10,141 nt of DNA from assembly GCA_028693775.1 (NCBI GenBank), contig JAQUUS010000035.1:1-10141 (forward strand), in the 5' to 3' direction. Shown here piece after piece: positions 6,553-10,141 of the stretch (position 1 is its first letter; the number at the start of each line of letters is the position of its first letter). The notes beneath the pieces were generated by a model. It made no database searches, was not told the origin of the DNA, and saw nothing but the letters and a program-made list of their open reading frames with translations. The position numbers were made by a program, and so were the translations under genes. The DNA comes from Alphaproteobacteria bacterium (lineage in GTDB: Bacteria; Pseudomonadota; Alphaproteobacteria; UBA9219).

Positions 6553-6571
6553 ACTCTCTCCTTGTCCGGGG

Positions 6572-6910
6572 TTAATGATTGCAGCAATTGGCGCCCGTTT
6601 TCAATGTCCCGGACAAAAAATCGGACACAATTGCTTCCGGAGAGGCAGAAGCCACGCCGGAAATCACTTTGATCCCGTTTTTTGCGAACAAATCGCTCGC
6701 CCGGGCGCCAATTCCGCCCGCCACAACAAGATTAACGCCCCGTTCGGCAAGCCATGGAGGCAAAAGGCCGGGTTCGTGAGGCGGCGCATCAAGGTCGGTT
6801 CGAGACAAGATCTTTTTCGAGGTCTCGTCAATTTCGATCAACGCAAAGGCCGGGCAATGGCCAAAATGCGAAAACAGTTGATTGTTTTCTACAGGGATGG
6901 CGATTTTCAT
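6572..6910 (-). CDS. NifX/NifB C-terminal-family metal-cluster-binding protein (ORP-like, copy 2)
   Basis: A 112-residue protein of the dinitrogenase iron-molybdenum cofactor-binding family (PF02579), a small RNase H-like fold that carries or transfers metal-sulfur clusters. It starts MKIAIPVENN and has HFGHCPAFALIEID at 15-28. The PPHEPGLLPPWLAERGVNLVVAGGIG block follows (43-68), then SDLFAKNGIKVISG. It ends GANCCNH, where two adjacent cysteines and a histidine are good cluster or metal ligands; related proteins often end in a similar C/H motif. Its start overlaps the ATPase gene stop by ATGA, with AAGGA nine bases upstream. No nitrogenase genes are nearby, so a nitrogenase cofactor role is unlikely here. 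The context fits the orange-protein-like system instead. It differs clearly from copy 1 at 8633-8968, so the two probably have different partners. Confidence 0.9.
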   Translation of the reverse strand: MKIAIPVENNQLFSHFGHCPAFALIEIDETSKKILSRTDLDAPPHEPGLLPPWLAERGVNLVVAGGIGARASDLFAKNGIKVISGVASASPEAIVSDFLSGTLKTGANCCNH

Positions 6911-7806
6911 GAACGATTTTCCTTTTCAGCTTGATGTTGGAGAAATGTTTCCCAGACTTTTTCGATGTCGGCTGCGCTCGGCGCATCCGTTTCGACAACG
7001 GCTTTAAAGGCCTTTTGAGCTTTGGTTATGGACGCATCGTAACGAATACGCCCCAACACAACGGCCCCCGCAGCATGCGCCGACACTTCAATCCGAGACG
7101 CCATGTCGGGGCAGATGTCCCATTTGTTGATGCAAACATAGGCGGGGATCTTGAAATGCGCCGCAAGGCCAAGCGCGCGGCCAAGATCGTGCTCGCCCGA
7201 CAATGTCGGCTCCGTCACGACAATGACGGCAGCGGCACCCGAAACAGATGCAATGACCGGGCAGCCTATGCCGGGCGGACCGTCGATCAGAACAGTTTGC
7301 CTCCCCTCGGAAAGCGCAAGTTTTTTGGCCTCCTGACGCACCAAAGACACGAGTTTTCCCGAGTTTTCGGCTGCAAGTCCGAGCCGGGCATGAACCATCG
7401 GCCCGGCGCGCGTCTCGGAAATCATCCACGTTCCGCACAACCGTTCTTTGAAAACCACAGCTCCCTTCGGACAGAACCGCACACAGGCGCCGCAACCTTC
7501 GCAAGCCGTGGGATCGACCCGGTAGAAGCTTTCTCCGCCGGAACCGGGCGTCTCTCGGATAGCGTCAAAACGGCAAAGCATCCGGCAGGCGCCGCACTGA
7601 ATGCATTTGTCAGGCATAATTTCGGCCTCATGGCCACTCCAGAATTCGCGGGTTTCCTTGATTTTGGGCGAAAGAAGCAAATGCAGATCGGCCGCGTCCA
7701 CATCGCAATCCGCAAGAACAGATTTTCCATCGAGAAGCGCAAAGCTCGCCATAAGACTTGTTTTGCCCGTTCCACCCTTGCCGCTGATGACAACGATTTC
7801 CTTCAT
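6907..7806 (-). CDS. MinD/Mrp-type P-loop ATPase with 2x[4Fe-4S] ferredoxin insertion (ATPase B)
   Basis: A 299-residue SIMIBI-class ATPase. It begins with a deviant Walker A, SGKGGTGKTS (residues 8-17), including the signature lysine K10 before the loop. The ferredoxin insertion has C68-C71-C74-C78 and C102-C105-C108-C112, two full CxxCxxCxxxC sites. Walker B-like LIDGPPGIG follows at 173-181, then VVTEP at 196-200. Such proteins act as dimers that couple ATP to cluster assembly or to partner positioning; in Desulfovibrio vulgaris related ATPases bind the orange protein (established for that organism). The gene overlaps both neighbours by ATGA. A GAGGAGG sits only one base before the ATG, an unusually tight spacing that suggests coupling to the upstream gene matters more. 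It pairs with ATPase A, so an A/B heterodimer is plausible (inference). Confidence 0.93.
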   Translation of the reverse strand: MKEIVVISGKGGTGKTSLMASFALLDGKSVLADCDVDAADLHLLLSPKIKETREFWSGHEAEIMPDKCIQCGACRMLCRFDAIRETPGSGGESFYRVDPTACEGCGACVRFCPKGAVVFKERLCGTWMISETRAGPMVHARLGLAAENSGKLVSLVRQEAKKLALSEGRQTVLIDGPPGIGCPVIASVSGAAAVIVVTEPTLSGEHDLGRALGLAAHFKIPAYVCINKWDICPDMASRIEVSAHAAGAVVLGRIRYDASITKAQKAFKAVVETDAPSAADIEKVWETFLQHQAEKENRS

Positions 7807-8636
7807 GCCTCCTCACGGATTTTTTGTAAAAGCCCGGAAAAGAGGGCTTCGTATTCCGGCAAGGCCTCGATGAGAACTTTTCCCTCGGCATAGGCTTGCG
7901 CTGCCCGCCTGTCGTCGGGGATTTCGGTCAACAGGCGGATTTTTTCTTCCTCAAGATAGGGACGGATATAGCCGTCCGTAGCGCCCGAACGATTGATGAC
8001 GACGCCATACGGCAAACCAAGCGCACGCACAGCCCCCACAGCAAGCTTTAAATCGTTAAGACCGAAAGGCGTCGGCTCCGTCACCAGAACGACATAGTCG
8101 GCGGCCCGGATCGCAGCAATCATGGAACAGGACGTTCCCGGAGGCGCATCAATCACAACAAAATCGCCGTTCGCCTCATCCCTGACGGCACGGATCAACG
8201 GCGGAGCCAATGCAATGCCTATATCGAGCCTGCCTTGAACCAATTCGACATTGCCGCAGACAGACGTTTTGACCGTTCCTATTGGCTTTGGAGTCTCATC
8301 AATGGCTTTTTGCGGGCATACGCGCGCGCAAACGCCGCACCCATGGCACAGTTCCGGAGCAAAAACAGGAACCGTTCCGAATGACACGAGGGCATTGAAC
8401 TCACAGGCCTCGGCGCATTGGGCGCATCCGTTGCACAATGCCTTATCGATAACAGGAACAGCTATCGATACGTCGCGTTCGCACCCGGTATCTTCGCACG
8501 CAAGGAACAGATGCGCATTGGGGGCCTCGACATCGCAATCCAAAAGGCAAGAGGACCTCTTTGCAACAAGAGCCAGATTAACGGCAACCGTTGTTTTCCC
8601 GGTTCCGCCCTTGCCCGATGCGACAGCAACGATCAT
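7803..8636 (-). CDS. MinD/Mrp-type P-loop ATPase with 2x[4Fe-4S] ferredoxin insertion (ATPase A)
   Basis: A 277-residue paralogue of ATPase B. The deviant Walker A is SGKGGTGKTT (7-16), and LLDCDVEAPNAHLFL (31-45) is the conserved switch region. The inserted ferredoxin has C68-C71-C74-C78 and C97-C100-C103-C107. Then come FVVIDAPPGTSCS (159-171), VVLVTEPTPFGLNDL (182-196) and INRSG (214-218). Two such ATPases side by side, differing mainly in insertion spacing and C-terminus, is the usual arrangement in orange-protein-type clusters. They are probably electron- or cluster-handling nucleotide switches in the cytoplasm, with possible peripheral membrane contact. Start and stop both overlap neighbours by ATGA, and no strong Shine-Dalgarno precedes the ATG. 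No membrane-targeting amphipathic tail like that of MinD is evident at the C-terminus, which argues against a plain MinD role. Confidence 0.93.
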   Translation of the reverse strand: MIVAVASGKGGTGKTTVAVNLALVAKRSSCLLDCDVEAPNAHLFLACEDTGCERDVSIAVPVIDKALCNGCAQCAEACEFNALVSFGTVPVFAPELCHGCGVCARVCPQKAIDETPKPIGTVKTSVCGNVELVQGRLDIGIALAPPLIRAVRDEANGDFVVIDAPPGTSCSMIAAIRAADYVVLVTEPTPFGLNDLKLAVGAVRALGLPYGVVINRSGATDGYIRPYLEEEKIRLLTEIPDDRRAAQAYAEGKVLIEALPEYEALFSGLLQKIREEA

Positions 8637-8968
8637 GCGGCAATTGGGGAAAGTTTTTGAGCAAGATACAGTTCAAGCGCAGCCTGAACGCTTTTGTCCT
8701 TGCATGAAAAAGCATGAATGTTTGCCTGCGCAAGCGCCTGGACCGCTTTGGGCCCGCAATCGCCCGTAACCAAAGCCTGGGCGCCCGCTTTTGCGATTGT
8801 TTCGGCCGCTTTGATCCCCGCCCCTTGCGCAGCATCCACACCCTTGTTTTCGATGCAGGTAAATGTCTTTCCGTCCGTATCGTAGATCAGGAATCCGGCC
8901 GCGCGGCCAAAACGCGGGTCCATCGGCGCGCTCATATCTTTGCCGGAGGTTGTGAAGGCTATTTTCAT
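8633..8968 (-). CDS. NifX-family metal-cluster-binding protein (ORP-like, copy 1)
   Basis: A 111-residue member of the NifX/NifB C-terminal family. Characteristic segments are MKIAFTTSGKD, MDPRFGRAAGFLIYD (16-30), the GAGIKAAETIAKAGAQALVTGDCGPKA block (49-75) and a final helix. It has cysteines at 38, 71 and 89 but lacks the C-terminal CC-x-H seen in copy 2, so the ligand set differs. It lies directly before ATPase A and overlaps it, matching the orange-protein gene order only loosely. Orange protein of Desulfovibrio gigas binds a Mo-Cu-Mo sulfide cluster (established); whether this protein does is unknown. The start overlaps the DUF134 stop as ATGA, with AGAGGA about ten bases upstream. Confidence 0.9.
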   Translation of the reverse strand: MKIAFTTSGKDMSAPMDPRFGRAAGFLIYDTDGKTFTCIENKGVDAAQGAGIKAAETIAKAGAQALVTGDCGPKAVQALAQANIHAFSCKDKSVQAALELYLAQKLSPIAA

Positions 8969-9291
8969 TTTGCTTTTCCTCTCTTTTTATTCGTTTTTTC
9001 GTCGACCAGCATAAAATCTCCGCCTTCGATTTCCAACGCACCGCCCTCAACCAAGGCCTTGGCGATGGCCTTTCTTGCGCTCGATAGTACGCGCGAATAC
9101 GTCGGGCGCGAAACCCCCATGAGCTTTGCAGCTTCTTCCTGCTCAAGGTTTTTGTAATCGGACAACTGAATGGCTTCCCACTCCTCATCCTTGAGCTTGA
9201 CGATTGCCAAATCGCATAACGGAATCCCGCGCGGCTTGAAAAAGCGCACGGACGGACTGGAACGGACAAAACGGCATTTGCGAGGCCTCAT
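8965..9291 (-). CDS. DUF134-family HTH protein, probable regulator of the operon
   Basis: A 108-residue protein that starts MRPRKCRFV, the usual DUF134 opening. It carries FKPRGIPLCDL at 18-28, then LKDEEWEAIQLSDYKNLEQEEAAKLMGVSRPTYSRVLSSARKAIAKALVEGGALEIEGG (33-91). The EEAAKLMGVSRPTYSRVL part is a sigma-region-4-like helix-turn-helix, so DNA binding is expected. DUF134 genes are commonly next to NifX/MinD cluster genes in anaerobes (general knowledge). As first gene of the operon and next to a palindromic control region, it is a natural autoregulator, but that is inference. The start at 9291 has AGGGGAG a few bases upstream on the minus strand. Its lysine-rich tail (TNKKRGKAK) may add non-specific DNA affinity. 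Confidence 0.92.
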   Translation of the reverse strand: MRPRKCRFVRSSPSVRFFKPRGIPLCDLAIVKLKDEEWEAIQLSDYKNLEQEEAAKLMGVSRPTYSRVLSSARKAIAKALVEGGALEIEGGDFMLVDEKTNKKRGKAK

Positions 9292-9320
9292 GAGCTCCCC
9301 TAACGAAAATCACATGAGCT

Positions 9321-9349
9321 TTTATGTTCATTTTCAACATCGTTGTCAA
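9321..9349 (-). promoter_or_regulatory. Sigma70-type promoter for the DUF134/NifX/ATPase/MBL/dsbB operon
   Basis: On the minus strand a perfect TTGACA -35 (9344-9349), a 17-bp gap and CATAAA (9321-9326, four of six matches) point toward the DUF134 start at 9291. The expected leader is about 20 bases. The -10 overlaps an ATGTTCAT element (9324-9331), so a bound regulator there would block initiation. Confidence 0.6.
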
Positions 9350-9354
9350 AGACA

Positions 9355-9374
9355 TTATGAACATATGTGCATAA
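9355..9374. promoter_or_regulatory. 20-bp palindrome TTATGAACATATGTGCATAA, candidate shared operator
   Basis: The two 10-base halves, TTATGAACAT and the complement TTATGCACAT, differ at one position, so this is symmetric apart from one base pair. It lies between the two divergent -35 boxes, close to each, where a dimeric regulator could affect both directions. Related ATGAAC/GTTCAT half-sites recur at 9326-9331, 9413-9418 and 9423-9428. The bound protein is unknown; DUF134 is a candidate. Confidence 0.6.
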
Positions 9375-9379
9375 TAACG

Positions 9380-9407
9380 TTGACATCGCTCAAAAGGAGC
9401 GTATGCT
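9380..9407 (+). promoter_or_regulatory. Sigma70-type promoter for the DUF5320 gene
   Basis: A perfect TTGACA (9380-9385), a 16-bp gap and TATGCT (9402-9407, four of six matches) point rightward. Transcription would start near 9414, inside the inverted repeat ATGAAC-GCTT-GTTCAT, about 75 bases before the coding start. Confidence 0.55.
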
Positions 9408-9412
9408 TCGTT

Positions 9413-9428
9413 ATGAACGCTTGTTCAT
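9413..9428. promoter_or_regulatory. Inverted repeat ATGAAC-N4-GTTCAT at the predicted start site
   Basis: Two perfect 6-base arms with a 4-base centre lie at the predicted transcription start of the DUF5320 gene. The arms repeat the half-site of the 20-bp palindrome upstream, so this may be a second, lower-affinity operator. Confidence 0.5.
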
Positions 9429-9439
9429 TATCAAACGCA

Positions 9440-9475
9440 GAGCCGGGCGCGCCCCTGTTGGCAAAACGCAGGCTC
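9440..9475 (+). promoter_or_regulatory. GC-rich leader hairpin just upstream of the DUF5320 ribosome binding site
   Basis: GAGCC (9440-9444) pairs with GGCTC (9471-9475), closing a loop that contains the self-complementary GGGCGCGCCC (9445-9454). An 8-base direct repeat, AAACGCAG, begins at 9433 and 9464. The Shine-Dalgarno AAAGGAG starts one base after the hairpin (9477-9483), so the structure could influence translation or mRNA stability. Whether it matters is unknown. Confidence 0.35.
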
Positions 9476-9488
9476 GAAAGGAGCGATC

Positions 9489-9722
9489 ATGCCCAATATG
9501 GATGGAACCGGCCCTGCCGGTAACGGACGCTGCCGCAGGTTCGGCATGGAATCCGCCACCAGCCGCTTCGGGCGCAGACGGGGACGTCATTTCGGATCGA
9601 ACCAGCCGTGCGACACGGAACTCTCTCGGGACGAAGAAATCGCCGTTATTGAACGGCAACTTGCAAAGCTTCAGTCCCGCATAGAACAAATATCGCAAAG
9701 AAACGCAACGAATCCCCAGTAA
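9489..9722 (+). CDS. Small DUF5320-type protein with GTGP N-terminus and C-terminal coiled coil
   Basis: A 77-residue protein starting MPNMDGTGPAGNGRCRRFG, which matches the M-P-x-x-D-G-T-G-P opening of the DUF5320 family found beside NifX/MinD clusters in anaerobes. The middle (20-36) is arginine/glycine-rich, and residues 46-70 (SRDEEIAVIERQLAKLQSRIEQISQ) form a predicted coiled coil. Two cysteines (15 and 41) could bind metal but do not form a clear motif. Molecular function is not known for the family. The start has AAAGGAG at 9477-9483 with good spacing. It is transcribed divergently from the Fe-S ATPase operon and shares its control region, which supports a shared job. It is shorter than many family members, mostly in the glycine-rich middle. 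Confidence 0.78.
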   Translation: MPNMDGTGPAGNGRCRRFGMESATSRFGRRRGRHFGSNQPCDTELSRDEEIAVIERQLAKLQSRIEQISQRNATNPQ

Positions 9723-9736
9723 ACGGACAAACCTTT

Positions 9737-9768
9737 CTTTGCCCGACGGGCCCCCCTGAAGGGCAAAG
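9737..9768. terminator. Hairpin 1 after the DUF5320 gene
   Basis: CTTTGCCC (9737-9744) pairs perfectly with GGGCAAAG (9761-9768) across a 16-base GC-rich loop. It starts 15 bases after the DUF5320 stop. No T-run follows, so it would act with hairpin 2 or as a 3' mRNA stabiliser. Confidence 0.5.
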
Positions 9769-9772
9769 ACCA

Positions 9773-9805
9773 CCCGCCCCTTTCTTTGTTGAAGAAAGGG
9801 GCGGG
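9773..9805. terminator. Hairpin 2, bidirectional terminator-like stem between convergent genes
   Basis: CCCGCCCCTTTCTT (9773-9786) pairs at all 14 positions with AAGAAAGGGGCGGG (9792-9805) around a 5-base loop, TGTTG. It lies between the stop of the DUF5320 gene and the stop of the convergent outer-membrane gene, the usual place for a shared terminator. Neither side has a following T-run, so intrinsic termination may be weak or need help. A 10-base CCTTTCTTTG is shared with hairpin 1 (9732-9741 and 9779-9788). Confidence 0.7.
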
Positions 9806-9843
9806 AATGGCCGAAAGACCCTTCGTCCGAAACGTTCGAAAAA

Positions 9844-10141
9844 TCAATATTTGTAGGAGACCGAAGACCAAACGCGATAACGCTGCTTGGTGCCGTCAAT
9901 GTCATATCCGGCAGAGGTCTTGCCCGCATTTCTGCCGATCTGACGCGCGAAACTCGTACTGAAACTCAGCGGCCCAAAAGCCATAGAGACCCCAACGCCG
10001 GCATCCTGCAGCAAATAACTGAACGGACCCGTTTCGCCAACCCATGGATCGACGCTCTTCCAGATGCCGCCGAGATCATAAAACGCATAGGGCCTCAAAC
10101 CGGAATCGAGCGTGTAGCCTACATCTCCGTTGATCATGAAC
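9844..10141 (-). CDS. C-terminal part of a TpsB-type (FhaC/ShlB/HecB) outer-membrane transporter, 5' part beyond right edge
   Basis: The frame is open to the right edge; about 99 codons are present. Segments match the end of the 16-strand barrel of two-partner-secretion transporters: GDVGYTLDSGLRPYAFYDLGGIW (the strand with L-x-P-Y-x-F-Y-D-x-G), then LLQDAGVGVSMAFGPLSFSTSFARQIG. The last strand, RVWSSVSYKY, alternates hydrophobic residues and ends in an aromatic, as outer-membrane proteins do for Bam recognition. These proteins export a large TpsA partner (adhesin or hemolysin) across the outer membrane; no partner is in view. The visible ATG at 10137 is internal, since a phenylalanine codon precedes it in the open frame, so it is not the real start. 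Another barrel family is possible, but the YAFYDLG block favours TpsB. Confidence 0.75.
   Translation of the reverse strand, partial: FMINGDVGYTLDSGLRPYAFYDLGGIWKSVDPWVGETGPFSYLLQDAGVGVSMAFGPLSFSTSFARQIGRNAGKTSAGYDIDGTKQRYRVWSSVSYKY

Larger units (their letters stand above)
9292..9488. promoter_or_regulatory. Divergent control region of the Fe-S ATPase operon and the DUF5320 gene
   Basis: This 197-bp region has no ORF I support. It contains two opposed sigma70-like promoters, a 20-bp near-palindrome between them, several ATGAAC half-sites and a GC-rich leader hairpin (each listed separately). I see no clear -24/-12 sigma54 element, unlike the divergent orp operons of Desulfovibrio vulgaris, which are sigma54-controlled. 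Confidence 0.7.

Noticed and set aside
6931..7893. A 320-codon open frame on the plus strand over ATPase B
   Set aside because: It is complementary to a conserved ATPase with intact Walker and cysteine motifs; its own translation shows no family pattern.
6907..8636. MinD cell-division ATPases
   Set aside because: Both carry two [4Fe-4S] motifs inserted after the Walker A domain, there is no MinC or MinE beside them, and no MinD-type membrane-targeting tail is evident.
6572..8968. Possible nitrogen-fixation (nif) locus, suggested by the NifX-like proteins
   Set aside because: No nifHDK, nifB radical-SAM or nifEN genes are present. The ATPase pair with ferredoxin insertions fits the orange-protein-like clusters of anaerobes, not nitrogenase assembly.
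9292..9488. Sigma54 promoter, expected by analogy with the Desulfovibrio orp operons
   Set aside because: No TGGCAC-N5-TTGC-like element is visible in either direction, while good sigma70 boxes are.

Overview
The window looks like part of a Gram-negative, proteobacterial chromosome. It has a two-partner-secretion outer-membrane protein, DsbB, and Xre-type regulators with the N-terminal layout common in Alphaproteobacteria (QIRAARALL..W, then G[VI]EF and a GLRKK-like segment). A gene set typical of anaerobes (two ferredoxin-containing MinD-type ATPases, two NifX-family proteins, DUF134 and DUF5320) suggests a strict or facultative anaerobe. The alphaproteobacterial placement is an inference from protein style, not from a marker gene. 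No rRNA, tRNA, CRISPR array or insertion sequence is visible.

Layout. (1) 1-1270, minus strand: the N-terminal part of a ClC chloride channel/antiporter cut by the window edge, a roughly 220-bp spacer, and a small exported cysteine protein with a TIMP/NTR-like pattern. (2) 1342-5234: three paralogous DNA-binding proteins, each an Xre-type HTH fused to the same kind of C-terminal, probably ligand-sensing domain. One points left. The other two start a rightward operon that continues into two different SAM-dependent methyltransferases, and every junction in that operon is an ATGA overlap. A 206-bp divergent control region lies between the two arms. I do not recognise this combination as a described system. 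(3) 5274-9291, minus strand: a seven-gene operon DUF134 - NifX-like - Fe-S ATPase - Fe-S ATPase - NifX-like - MBL-fold hydrolase - dsbB. The first five genes are joined by ATGA overlaps and the last two by 16-19 nt gaps. It resembles the orange-protein (ORP) gene set of Desulfovibrio, with extra genes at its tail. (4) 9292-9488: a divergent control region with two good sigma70-type promoters facing away from each other and a near-perfect 20-bp palindrome between them. It drives the operon leftward and a small DUF5320-type protein (9489-9722) rightward. (5) 9723-9843: two tandem hairpins forming the terminator zone between the DUF5320 gene and the 3' end of a convergent TpsB-type (FhaC/ShlB) outer-membrane transporter cut by the right edge.

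How the parts may work together. In region 3 the two ATPases probably use ATP to load or handle a metal-sulfur cluster carried by the NifX-like proteins, with DUF134 as the likely local regulator. The added MBL hydrolase and DsbB place redox or cofactor chemistry and periplasmic disulfide formation in the same transcript. In region 2 the regulators probably sense a ligand and control themselves and the two methyltransferases. A substrate cannot be named from sequence alone.
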